Assembly (NCBI RefSeq): GCF_030682035.1 | Contig: NZ_JAUXQZ010000002.1 | Span: forward strand, 62,001 to 126,000 | Direction: 5' to 3' | DNA length: 64,000 nt | Origin: Brevundimonas sp. | Lineage (GTDB): Bacteria > Pseudomonadota > Alphaproteobacteria > Caulobacterales > Caulobacteraceae | Shown: piece by piece, positions 1-7,594 of the stretch | Layout: every line of letters begins with the position of its first letter | Numbering within the stretch: the stretch's first letter is position 1 | Made by a program: the position numbers and the translations under genes | The notes under the pieces: generated by a model | Seen by the model: the letters and a program-made list of their open reading frames with translations, nothing else | What the model was told of the DNA's origin: nothing | Databases searched by the model: none

Positions 1-325
1 GACCCAGCTGACCATCAAGCTGCGCGAGACCCTGCCGGAAGGCCGCCAAATCAACATTCAGGACTGGGGCCCCGGCAATATCTCGGACAACACCCCTGTG
101 TTCGAAGTGCCCGCCGGCCACTATTTCATGATCGGCGACAACCGCGACAACTCTCAGGACAGCCGCTACGACCAGTCTGTCGGCGTCGGCTATGTCCCGG
201 CGGAGAATCTGATCGGCAAGGCCGAGATCATCCTGTTCTCGTGGTCGCCCGGCGCCTCGCTGTGGAATCCGGTCAGCTGGTTCCAGAAGATCCGTCCGAG
301 CCGGTTCTTCACCGTCCTCGACTGA
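1..325 (+). CDS. lepB: Signal peptidase I, C-terminal part (cut by window edge)
   Basis: C-terminal ~107 residues of a type I (S26) signal peptidase, the inner-membrane enzyme that cleaves signal peptides on the periplasmic side. The frame enters at base 2. The conserved box E, GDNRDNSQDSR, is intact and is followed by the usual aromatic C-terminal tail. The catalytic Ser and Lys and the membrane anchor lie left of the window. The stop overlaps the rnc start (TGATG), so lepB, rnc and era look translationally coupled, an order common in Proteobacteria. Confidence 0.93.
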   Translation, partial: TQLTIKLRETLPEGRQINIQDWGPGNISDNTPVFEVPAGHYFMIGDNRDNSQDSRYDQSVGVGYVPAENLIGKAEIILFSWSPGASLWNPVSWFQKIRPSRFFTVLD

Positions 326-1041
326 TGGCTGACAGACGGGCCGAGGCTGTTCAGGCGCTGCGGCGCCGCCTCGGCCACGACTTCAGGGATCCGACACTGC
401 TGGATCTGGCGCTGACGCACGCCAGCGTCGGGGAGGGGGCCGAGCGCGACGCCCGCGGGCGCCCGTTCGCCGACAATCAGCGGCTGGAGTTTCTGGGCGA
501 CCGGGTGCTGGGCCTGCTGGTCGCCGACCGGCTGGTGCGCGACTTTCCGGGCTCCGATGAGGGCGAGATGTCCTCGCGCCTTCACGCGCTTGTCGACAAG
601 GCGGCCTGCGCCCGCGTGGCCGAGGCCTTGGGGGTCGGCGACGCCATGCGGCTCTCGCCCGGCGAGACCAAACAGGGCGGGCGGCGCCGCGAGGGCGTTC
701 TGGGCGACGCGATGGAGGCCTTGCTGGCGGCGGTCTGGCTGGACGGCGGGTTTGACGCGGTCCGGACGGTGTTCGATCAGGCGTGGAAAGACGAATTGTC
801 CGCACCGCCGCAAAAATCGCTGACCAATCCGAAATCGGCCTTGCAGGAGTGGGCGCTGGGGCTGGGAAAGCCCCTGCCGGCCTACCGGATTGTGGAACGG
901 CAGGGCTCGGACCACGCTCCCACTTTCACGGTGGAGGCCAGTGTGGCTGGATATCCGCCCTTGACCGCGCAAGGCCGTTCGCGTCAGGACGCGGAGAAGG
1001 CGGCCGCGATCGGCCTGCTGCAGCGTGAAGGCGTGATTTGA
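325..1041 (+). CDS. rnc: Ribonuclease III
   Basis: Double-strand-specific endoribonuclease that processes rRNA precursors and structured mRNAs. The protein is 238 residues, normal for the family. The signature QRLEFLGDRVLGL lies near residue 55 and a second acidic site (GDAMEALLAAVWLDGG) near residue 130; the double-stranded RNA-binding domain fills the last ~75 residues. The ATG at 325 was chosen over upstream in-frame starts because it overlaps the lepB stop and begins the conserved domain at the usual distance. The stop overlaps the TTG start of era. Confidence 0.95.
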   Translation: MADRRAEAVQALRRRLGHDFRDPTLLDLALTHASVGEGAERDARGRPFADNQRLEFLGDRVLGLLVADRLVRDFPGSDEGEMSSRLHALVDKAACARVAEALGVGDAMRLSPGETKQGGRRREGVLGDAMEALLAAVWLDGGFDAVRTVFDQAWKDELSAPPQKSLTNPKSALQEWALGLGKPLPAYRIVERQGSDHAPTFTVEASVAGYPPLTAQGRSRQDAEKAAAIGLLQREGVI

Positions 1042-1985
1042 CCGATACAGAAACCCAGCGGGCCGGCTTCGCCGCCATCATTGGCGCGCCCAATGCGGGC
1101 AAGTCGACGCTGGTCAACCGGCTGACCGGAACCAAGGTTTCGATCGTCACCCAAAAGGTCCAGACCACCCGCTTTCCGGTGCGCGGCATCGCCATCGAAG
1201 GCGCCGCCCAGATCGTGCTGGTCGATACGCCCGGCATCTTCACCCCGCGTCGCCGGCTGGACCGCGCCATGGTCGCCTCGGCCTGGGGCGGCGCCTCGGA
1301 CGCGGATGTGGTCGTGCACCTGATCGACGCCGCCTCGCACATCGCTTCCGAAGGCAAGGAAGGGCAGGCCGCCGACCGGCGCTCGGCCGAGGACACCGAG
1401 ACCATCATCGCCAACCTGAAGGCGACCAACACCCAGGTCATTCTGGCGCTGAACAAGATTGACGGCATGCGCCGCGACACCTTGCTGGCCCTGTCGCACG
1501 CCCTGTTCGAAACCGGCGTCTATTCCGAGGCCTATATGATCTCGGCCCTCAGTGGCGACGGGGTGGGCGACCTGAAACAGCGGCTGGCGCGGTCGATGCC
1601 GGTGGGGCACTGGCTCTATCCCGAGGACCAGTCTGCGGACGTGCCGATGCGGGTGCTGGCGGCCGAGATCACGCGCGAGAAGGTCTATCTGCGCGTCCAT
1701 GAAGAACTGCCCTATTCGGCGGCGGTGGAGACCACAGCCTTCGAGGACAAGGCCGACGGATCAGCCCGGATCGAACAGATCATCTATGTCGAGCGCGAGA
1801 GCCAGCGGCCCATCGTGCTGGGTAAGGGCGGCCAAACCCTGAAATGGATCGGCCAGAAGTCGCGTGAGGAGTTGACCGAACTGCTGGACCGCCCTGTGCA
1901 CCTGTTCATCACGGTCAAGGTCGACCCGAAATGGCAGGACAGCCGCGCGCTTTACGCCCAGTTCGGGCTGGATTTCGACGTCTAG
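1038..1985 (+). CDS. era: GTPase Era
   Basis: Essential GTPase that binds the 3' end of 16S rRNA and assists 30S subunit assembly. At 315 residues it has the normal length. G1 is GAPNAGKS (residues 16-23), G3 is DTPG and G4 is NKID; the C-terminal KH RNA-binding domain carries VLGKGGQTLKWIG. The start is a TTG overlapping the rnc stop by four bases, so translation is probably coupled. Codon use is that of the core genome. Normal lepB-rnc-era context supports the assignment. Confidence 0.96.
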   Translation: MTDTETQRAGFAAIIGAPNAGKSTLVNRLTGTKVSIVTQKVQTTRFPVRGIAIEGAAQIVLVDTPGIFTPRRRLDRAMVASAWGGASDADVVVHLIDAASHIASEGKEGQAADRRSAEDTETIIANLKATNTQVILALNKIDGMRRDTLLALSHALFETGVYSEAYMISALSGDGVGDLKQRLARSMPVGHWLYPEDQSADVPMRVLAAEITREKVYLRVHEELPYSAAVETTAFEDKADGSARIEQIIYVERESQRPIVLGKGGQTLKWIGQKSREELTELLDRPVHLFITVKVDPKWQDSRALYAQFGLDFDV

Positions 1986-1989
1986 ACCC

Positions 1990-3216
1990 TTGTTTCACAT
2001 TCCCAGAAAATCCGGGGGGCATCCCCGGCTGGCGATGGCCGCCATCGCCCTGTTGCTTATAGTCGTGGCCGGGCTGACCGCCTGGCCGATCGTCCGGCCC
2101 GCGCCGACAGCCCCGGCTTCCTTACCCTTGCCGCCGCACCCGCCAGTCGTCGTGGTCGAGTCCCTTCCGCAGCTGACGGAACAGCTGGACCGCTGGGGCG
2201 GTTCGGGCCAGTTCACCGGGGGTGTGCTGGTCGCGCGGGGTGACGAGGTGCTGTTCCGGCAGGTCCACGGGTTCGCCAACCGGAACCTGGGGACGCCGCT
2301 GGCCCTGAATTCCCGCTTCCGCCTCGCCTCGATCAGCAAGCAGTTCACCGCCGCCGCCATTCTGAGGCTGCAGGACCAGGGCGTGCTGTCGACCGACGAT
2401 CCGCTGTGCAGATGGATCCAGCCGTGCCCGCCGGCCTGGGCGCCGATCCGGCTGCATCACTTGCTCGGCCACAGCTCCGGCATTCCGGATCTGATGGCGC
2501 GACCCGCCTGGGGCCTACGGCGGGTCATGCCGGCCACAATGGAGGAATTGACAGCAGAATCGACGCAGTATGGCCTTCAGTTTCCGCCGGGGACGAAGGT
2601 TCGCTACAACAACGCCGCCTACAATCTGCTGGGCGCCGTGATCGAGAAAGCCAGCGGGGCGCCGTTGCACGACTATCTGCGCACCGCCTTCTTCGAGCCC
2701 CTCGGCATGGCTGACACAGGGTATGACGACGGCGCTTCGGACGTGGTCATGGGCTATGCCAACCTGGCCGGCGGCCTGACCGAACAGCCTAACGCCAATG
2801 TCAGCATCATCGTGGGGGCAGGGGCGCTGTACTCCACGCTCGACGACCTGCTGGTCTGGCAGCGCGCCTTGCATACCGGCCATCTGTTGAGCCCGCGCAG
2901 CTATGCCATGATGATCGCCGATCACGCGCCTGCGGACACGCCTGACGAACGTGGTCGACCGCGGCGTGCCTGGGGCTTCGGCGTCTTCGAGAACAGCATA
3001 GGCCAGCGGGTCTCGCCGCCATTCCTCGATCGTCAGATATTTCACACCGGCAGCTGGTCGGGGTTCCGCAACCTGATGACCTACCAGCCGGACGGGGACG
3101 TCACCGTGATCGTGCTGTCCAACAATTTCCACCAGCGCGAGGCCGTATTCCTGCTGTCGCAGCAGGGCATGGCCGAAGCCTTGGGTCGCCCGTTCCCAAC
3201 GGCAATGGCGCGCTGA
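1990..3216 (+). CDS. Serine hydrolase of the class C beta-lactamase/DD-peptidase family
   Basis: Secreted or membrane-anchored serine hydrolase (Pfam beta-lactamase type). The N-terminus has a positively charged stretch and one hydrophobic segment (about residues 16-35), then a Pro-rich linker. Active-site motifs are SISK (Ser114, Lys117), a Y-x-N motif (Tyr206-Asn-Asn) and HTGSWSGF near residue 350 in place of KTG. Substrates of this family range from peptidoglycan peptides to small esters, so the reaction is not predictable. The TTG start lies four bases after era; an ATG at 2035 is an alternative. It is the first gene of the segment separating era from recO. Confidence 0.85.
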   Translation: MFHIPRKSGGHPRLAMAAIALLLIVVAGLTAWPIVRPAPTAPASLPLPPHPPVVVVESLPQLTEQLDRWGGSGQFTGGVLVARGDEVLFRQVHGFANRNLGTPLALNSRFRLASISKQFTAAAILRLQDQGVLSTDDPLCRWIQPCPPAWAPIRLHHLLGHSSGIPDLMARPAWGLRRVMPATMEELTAESTQYGLQFPPGTKVRYNNAAYNLLGAVIEKASGAPLHDYLRTAFFEPLGMADTGYDDGASDVVMGYANLAGGLTEQPNANVSIIVGAGALYSTLDDLLVWQRALHTGHLLSPRSYAMMIADHAPADTPDERGRPRRAWGFGVFENSIGQRVSPPFLDRQIFHTGSWSGFRNLMTYQPDGDVTVIVLSNNFHQREAVFLLSQQGMAEALGRPFPTAMAR

Positions 3217-3226
3217 TCCGACCGAT

Positions 3227-3325
3227 ACATCCGCGACAAGCGTTATCGGTGATAACCGCGACAACAGCCTCGATATTCGAGACATCATCGACACGGATCA
3301 GCGCCTCTCAATGTGGGCCGTCTGA
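3227..3325 (+). other. Possible relic of a signal-peptidase-like reading frame
   Basis: Between the serine hydrolase and the convergent reductase gene, a stop-free frame reads VIGDNRDNSLDIR, ending at a TGA 15 codons later. Seven residues (GDNRDNS) are identical to box E of LepB, present intact at the left edge of this window. No start codon or other S26 motif is nearby. Two short palindromes lie in the same stretch (3242-3256 and 3269-3281). It could be a decayed S26 gene fragment or coincidence. Confidence 0.3.
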
Positions 3326-3340
3326 CCGAGGAGCTGGACC

Positions 3341-4003
3341 TCAGCTCTCCCTCGCCCACCGTGCGCGCCGCGCCAGCTCGGCCTCGTCGGGTTCGATCTC
3401 GCCGAATGACCCTGTCGGCGGCGGCAGATCGGTCTTCTCCCAGGTGTGGGCCACCACCCCCGAGGCGGACTTCCGGGTCCTCGTCAGCGTCCATGCGCGA
3501 GGGTGCGCGCCGTCGTCGAACAGCCGTTTGCCCGCGCCGAGGATCACCGGGAAGGTCAGCAGGGTCAGCTGGTCGATCAGGTCGTGGGCCAGCAGGGTGT
3601 GGATCAACTCGCTCGAGCCCTGGATCAGCAGATCGCGGCCTTCGGTCGCCTTCAAGGCCCGCACTGCGTCAGAGAGATCACCGGCGAGGCGATGGCTGTG
3701 GGCCCAGGTCATGGGCGTGTCCGGCCCTGCCGCGACGTATTTGTTGATGCCGTTGAACGTGCGGCCGATCGCGTCATCCATATGCGGCCAGTAGGCGGCG
3801 AAAATCTCATAGGTCCTGCGGCCCAGCAGGAGATCGTAGTCCTCGCCCATGGCCTCGGCCATCAACCCGCCCGAGGCCTCGTCGAAGTGGGGCCAAACCC
3901 ACCCTCCAAACCTGAAGCCGCCCGTCGTGTCCTCGTCGGGCCCGCCCGGCGCCTGCATGACGCCGTCGAGACTGACGAAACTCGCGGTTCTGATCTTGCG
4001 CAC
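3341..4003 (-). CDS. RibD C-terminal/dihydrofolate-reductase-like protein
   Basis: A 220-residue protein of the RibD C-terminal (DHFR-like fold) family, probably an NADPH-binding reductase of unknown substrate. It opens with a beta strand and SLDGVMQAPGG, has LLGRRTYEIF near residue 60 and a DLLIQGSSELIHTLL region typical of the family, and ends in an extra acidic tail. The GTG start is preceded by AAGGGG at a good distance. It is the last gene of the minus-strand ArsR-led operon, where such proteins often accompany SRPBCC and VOC proteins. The true substrate is unknown. Confidence 0.82.
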   Translation of the reverse strand: MRKIRTASFVSLDGVMQAPGGPDEDTTGGFRFGGWVWPHFDEASGGLMAEAMGEDYDLLLGRRTYEIFAAYWPHMDDAIGRTFNGINKYVAAGPDTPMTWAHSHRLAGDLSDAVRALKATEGRDLLIQGSSELIHTLLAHDLIDQLTLLTFPVILGAGKRLFDDGAHPRAWTLTRTRKSASGVVAHTWEKTDLPPPTGSFGEIEPDEAELARRARWARES

Positions 4004-4060
4004 AATGCTTACCCCTTGGGCGGAACGTCGGGACTGTGGGCAAAGACGATCCTTCGCATC

Positions 4061-4552
4061 TCAGTCCACCAAGACCGTCACGGCGCGGACGTGCGCCGCC
4101 AGCTTGTCGAGACTGCCGGTCCAGCCCATCTCCATGCCGCTGAGCGGGCCGAGAGCGTCAGCCCTGGCTTCGAGCACTTCGGCGTTGAAATGCTGGATGG
4201 TCCGGCCGTCGATCTCCTCGAAACGAACCGTCGTTTCGACCTCGAACCAGGTCGAGCCGTCGGCGTAGTTGACCCACGTCCTCATCACCAGCCGCTCTGG
4301 CTCGTCCAGCGAGATGAAGCGACCGTCGAACGGATAGTCGTTCCCGTCCGGCGCCCGCATGACCATATGAATGGTCCCGACGGGCCGAACGTCCATTTGC
4401 ACCACGGGCGTAGTGAAATGTTCGGGGGCCCACCAGACCGCAACATGGGCCGGGTCGGTCCACATCTTCCAGATCAGGGCGCGCGGAGCGTCGAACTCAC
4501 GTCGGATCGACAGTCGGGTCAGGTGTTCGGGAATGGCGACGTCGATGGTCAT
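4061..4552 (-). CDS. SRPBCC (AHSA1-like) protein 1
   Basis: A 163-residue START/Bet v1-fold protein of the activator-of-Hsp90-ATPase (AHSA1) group. The hallmark segment DAPRALIWKMWTDP near residue 25 is followed by WWAPEHF, and the C-terminal helix carries GWTGSLDKLAAHV. Proteins of this fold bind hydrophobic ligands; the ligand here is unknown. The ATG overlaps the VOC gene stop (ATGA), which decides the start over an upstream in-frame ATG. It belongs to the ArsR operon with two paralogues. Confidence 0.85.
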   Translation of the reverse strand: MTIDVAIPEHLTRLSIRREFDAPRALIWKMWTDPAHVAVWWAPEHFTTPVVQMDVRPVGTIHMVMRAPDGNDYPFDGRFISLDEPERLVMRTWVNYADGSTWFEVETTVRFEEIDGRTIQHFNAEVLEARADALGPLSGMEMGWTGSLDKLAAHVRAVTVLVD

Positions 4553-4992
4553 GACGCGGCCGGTGTCCAGCCTTCCGACGGACTGGTGTTGACCATCCAC
4601 GGCACGCCGAACTTGTCGATCAGCCCGCCGAAGCCGGGGGACCAGAAGGTCGCCGAGAAGGGCATGGTCGGCTGGCCGCCCTCGACGAGGGCGTCATACC
4701 AGCGCCGGGCCTGGGCGGGGTCCTCAGTATGCAGGGTGACGTCGAACCCGTTTTTAAGCTGGTCGAGGGGCGGCGCGAACTCGGGCGGCGAGTCAGAGCC
4801 CATGATCGCCTGGTCGCCGACCTGGAGCCAGCAATGCATCAGCCAGTCCTTGTACTCCGGACCGATCGGCATCTCCGGCGGCGCGTCGCCATAGCGCATG
4901 GCGGCAGTGATCTCGCCGCCAAGAACTTTCGCGTAGAATTCGAAGGCTTGGCGGCATTCGCCGCGGAAGCTGAGGCTGGTCACGATCTTCAT
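4549..4992 (-). CDS. VOC-family (PhnB/glyoxalase-like) protein
   Basis: A 147-residue vicinal-oxygen-chelate fold protein of the PhnB-like group. It contains SFRGECRQAFEFYAKVLGG near the start and GFGGLIDKFGVPWMVN near the end, both typical of this group. Annotated relatives include putative 3-demethylubiquinone methyltransferases, but the biochemical role is not established. An AGGAGG seven bases ahead of the chosen ATG fixes the start at MKIV rather than at two upstream in-frame ATGs. The downstream SRPBCC gene starts inside its stop codon. Confidence 0.85.
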   Translation of the reverse strand: MKIVTSLSFRGECRQAFEFYAKVLGGEITAAMRYGDAPPEMPIGPEYKDWLMHCWLQVGDQAIMGSDSPPEFAPPLDQLKNGFDVTLHTEDPAQARRWYDALVEGGQPTMPFSATFWSPGFGGLIDKFGVPWMVNTSPSEGWTPAAS

Positions 4993-5103
4993 GGTCATTC
5001 CTCCTTGAACGGGTTGCATCGAACGCGCGACGCCGGGGCGTTGTTATTCCGCCGGAACCTTGCGGCTCCTCGCGCGGCGGCTAACGGCAGGCGTTTGGCG
5101 GCT

Positions 5104-5583
5104 TTATCCGGCGCCGCCTTCGGCCAGAAAGGCCTCCAGCCGCTCGAAGGTGCTGGTCCAGCCGTGTTTGTGTCCGGTCAGGCTCTGTTCGGACTTCAGG
5201 CCCTCGTGGATGAAGTCCATCAGGGTGCCGCCGCCCGACATGTCGCTGAGCTGGACGGTCACCAGGGTGTCGACCGGCGGCCCATCCTCATGCGACTCGT
5301 CCCATTTGAAGGTGAAGACCAGTCGCTCGTCCGGGACGATCTCGCGATAGACTCCACCCTGCCACAGGTCCTGTCCGGTGTCGGGCGAGCGCAAACAGGC
5401 CCGCCATTCGCCGCCGACCCTCAAATCCCGGGTGGCGCTGACCGCCGGCCATTCGACCGGACCCAGCCAGAGCACCATGACCTCGGGACTGGTCCACGCC
5501 TTCCAGACAAGCGGGCGCGGCGCGTCGAAGAAGCGCTGCAGCTGCAGGGTCGGGCGGGTGTCGATACTGTCGACGAAGGTCAT
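5104..5583 (-). CDS. SRPBCC (AHSA1-like) protein 2
   Basis: A 159-residue member of the same AHSA1 group as its neighbours. The segment DAPRPLVWKAWTSPE is followed by LGPVEWPA, and the C-terminal helix region carries GHKHGWTSTFERLEAFLAE. The ATG lies in an ATGA overlap with the third SRPBCC gene, so it is probably translated by coupling. About 110 bases without a recognised gene separate it from the VOC gene; that gap shows nothing clear. Function beyond ligand binding is unknown. Confidence 0.85.
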   Translation of the reverse strand: MTFVDSIDTRPTLQLQRFFDAPRPLVWKAWTSPEVMVLWLGPVEWPAVSATRDLRVGGEWRACLRSPDTGQDLWQGGVYREIVPDERLVFTFKWDESHEDGPPVDTLVTVQLSDMSGGGTLMDFIHEGLKSEQSLTGHKHGWTSTFERLEAFLAEGGAG

Positions 5584-6125
5584 CGGGCGGGCTCTCGGCG
5601 GGTCCGGTCGCGGCCGGGGAGGGTCTGGGTCTTCAGCAGTTCGGCCAGCTGGTCGGCGCATGTGCCCCAGCCTTCGTGGAAGCCCATGGCTTCGTGCTGC
5701 TTCATCGTCTCGGCGTTCCAGTGGCGCGCAGTGGCGACATATACGGTCTTGCCATCGTCCCTCGGCGTCAGCTCCACCGTGGCAACCATGAAGGGCTGTC
5801 CGGCCGGCTCCCAGGCCGGGGTAAAGGCGTCCGTCGTGGTCCAGCGGCGGTTCGGAATGGCCTCAAGGAAGATGCCGCTGTTGGGAAAGCGTTCGCCGTC
5901 GGGGCCGTGCATGACGAAGTTGAACACGCCCCCGGAGCGGGGATCGACCTGGACGTCGGAGATCGTCCACGGCCGCGGGGCGAACCACTGCTGCAGCAGT
6001 TCCGGCGTCATCCACGCCTTCCAGATGGCCTCGGGCGTGGCGTCGATCACCCGGCGCAGGACGAGGGCATGCTGGTGCGCGATGCCGTCGGTGTTGCAGG
6101 GGTTGGTTTCAGTGTCCTGGGCCAT
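5580..6125 (-). CDS. SRPBCC (AHSA1-like) protein 3
   Basis: A 181-residue AHSA1-group protein and the first structural gene after the ArsR regulator, whose 3' end it overlaps by 17 bases. It has VIDATPEAIWKAWMTPELL followed by QQWFAPRPW, the usual N-terminal signature, and a C-terminal HEGWGTCADQLAELL helix. ArsR-SRPBCC pairs are very common in alphaproteobacteria; this operon carries three copies, which suggests duplication and divergence of the ligand-binding part. Confidence 0.85.
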   Translation of the reverse strand: MAQDTETNPCNTDGIAHQHALVLRRVIDATPEAIWKAWMTPELLQQWFAPRPWTISDVQVDPRSGGVFNFVMHGPDGERFPNSGIFLEAIPNRRWTTTDAFTPAWEPAGQPFMVATVELTPRDDGKTVYVATARHWNAETMKQHEAMGFHEGWGTCADQLAELLKTQTLPGRDRTRREPAR

Positions 6126-6456
6126 TGGGGTCCCCCTTCTGGATTTTCTTCAAATAGGCGTCGAGGCGGTCGAAGCTGGCGTCCCAGTAGCGGCGATAGT
6201 GTTCCAGCCACTCGGCGATGCCCTTCATTCCCATCGGTTCGAGGCGGGCCGGGCGCCATTGGGCCTCGCGGCCGCGGCTGATCAGTCCGGCCTTCTCCAG
6301 CACCTTGAGGTGTTTGGACACCGCCGGCAGGCTCATGTCGAAGGGGGCGGCCAGGTCGTTGACGCTGGCCTCCCCCTCGCACAGCCGCGCCAGGATGGCC
6401 CGACGGGTCGGGTCGGCAAGGGCGGCGAATTTGGCGGACAGGGGATCGGTCTGCAT
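6109..6456 (-). CDS. ArsR-family winged-helix repressor
   Basis: A 115-residue winged-helix regulator. It starts MQTDPLSAKFAALADPTRRA, has the recognition-helix region DMSLPAVSKHLKVLEKAGL and ends with a helix typical of SRPBCC-linked ArsR proteins. There are no cysteine pairs, so metal sensing is not indicated. The start was taken at the ATG in front of the conserved fold, not the long upstream extension, which overlaps its own promoter. It probably represses the operon and itself through two sites just upstream. Confidence 0.9.
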   Translation of the reverse strand: MQTDPLSAKFAALADPTRRAILARLCEGEASVNDLAAPFDMSLPAVSKHLKVLEKAGLISRGREAQWRPARLEPMGMKGIAEWLEHYRRYWDASFDRLDAYLKKIQKGDPNGPGH

Positions 6457-6474
6457 GGGGTTGGACTTCGTGTG

Positions 6475-6526
6475 TAACTGACCGGTTAAATGCACCGGAC
6501 CGGACGGGCTGTCAACCGTTCGGTTA
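6475..6526 (-). promoter_or_regulatory. ArsR operon promoter with two operator-like palindromes
   Basis: Read on the minus strand, TTGACA (6510-6515), a 17-base spacer and CATTTA (6487-6492) form a good sigma-70-type promoter. Two related inverted repeats of the form TAACCGNNCRGTTR sit at 6513-6526, touching the -35, and 6475-6488, touching and following the -10. Their centres are 38 bases apart. The placement fits negative autoregulation by the ArsR protein; binding itself is inferred. Confidence 0.7.
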
Positions 6527-6573
6527 AATAAAATCTCAGCAGGTAAGCAGGAGCGACCGTTCCGGAGTCCGCC

Positions 6574-7536
6574 ATGCTGTCTCTCATCGCCGCCGCCGCC
6601 GCCGCCGCCGCTGCCGTCCTCGCCCTGTCCGGCCCTGCCGCCGCCGCGCCTCTTAGCGATCCGCCCGAAGCGGCAGCCGCCTCGGCTCTGGAGGCCATGC
6701 ACAGCGCCGCTGCGCGGTCCGACGGCGCCGCCTGGGCCGAGCGCCTAGCGCCGGATCTGGTCTGGGTCGGCAATGAGACGTCCGAGCGCTGGAACCGCGA
6801 GGCCTTCCTCGCCTTCGCGGCCCCGGTGTTCGCCCGGGGCGAGGGCTGGGTCTACTCCGCTCGGGAGCGCCACGTGACCCTGGCGCCGGACCCCTGCGCC
6901 TGCGTCGCCTGGTTCGATGAGGTGCTGGACAGCGAGACCTACGGCACGGCGCGCGGCGAGGGGATGCTGGTGCGGGACGGCGAGGATTGGCGCGTGCTGC
7001 GCTATGCGCTCAGCTATCCGATCCCCAACGACCTGGCCGACGGCATGACGACCGAGATCAAGGCCTTCGAGGCCGCCACGCCGGTGGTCGATGCACCGGG
7101 CGAGGCAGCAGATACGCCAGAGGAAATGGCCGCCGCAGCGACCCTGGACGCCCTGCACCGGGCGGCCTCGACGGCGGATGGGACCGCATATTTCGACCTG
7201 TTCACGCCCGACGCCACCTATATCGGCACCGATGTCACCGAGCACTGGTCCATCGCCCAGTTCCGCGCCTATGCCGAGCCGTATTTCAACCGTGGCCGCG
7301 GCTGGACCTATACGCCGCGCGCCCGCTCCCTGACCCTCGCGCCGCTGGATTGCCGCTGCGTGGTCTGGTTCGACGAGGCTCTGGACAGCGCCAGCTACGG
7401 CACCAGCCGCGGTACGGGGGTGCTGGTGCGCGGCGACGACGGGAAATGGCGGGTGGCGCTCTACGCCCTGACCTTCCCCATCCCCAATGCGCTGGCCCGT
7501 GACATGACAGGCCGCATACGAGCGGCGGCCGAATAG
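6574..7536 (+). CDS. Secreted protein with two tandem NTF2-like (SnoaL/DUF4440-type) domains
   Basis: A 320-residue exported protein, divergent from the ArsR operon. The signal peptide contains nine Ala in a row, seven encoded by consecutive GCC codons. The mature protein is a direct duplication: residues ~35-165 and ~180-315 each carry a WNREAF/WSIAQF segment, a GWVYSARERHVTLAP/GWTYTPRARSLTLAP segment, CxC followed by WFDE, and LSYPIPN/LTFPIPN. The fold is that of nuclear-transport-factor-2-like proteins, often small ligand binders. A GGAG precedes the ATG. The function is unknown. Confidence 0.8.
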   Translation: MLSLIAAAAAAAAAVLALSGPAAAAPLSDPPEAAAASALEAMHSAAARSDGAAWAERLAPDLVWVGNETSERWNREAFLAFAAPVFARGEGWVYSARERHVTLAPDPCACVAWFDEVLDSETYGTARGEGMLVRDGEDWRVLRYALSYPIPNDLADGMTTEIKAFEAATPVVDAPGEAADTPEEMAAAATLDALHRAASTADGTAYFDLFTPDATYIGTDVTEHWSIAQFRAYAEPYFNRGRGWTYTPRARSLTLAPLDCRCVVWFDEALDSASYGTSRGTGVLVRGDDGKWRVALYALTFPIPNALARDMTGRIRAAAE

Positions 7537-7594
7537 GGCTCCGTCGGACAACGGAACGTATGGCCAACTCCGGTAGGGCGGGCTAACGGAGGCG

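Noticed and set aside
4729..6477. 582-codon plus-strand frame opposite the ArsR operon
   Set aside because: Antisense shadow of four recognisable minus-strand genes; the translation has no family features.
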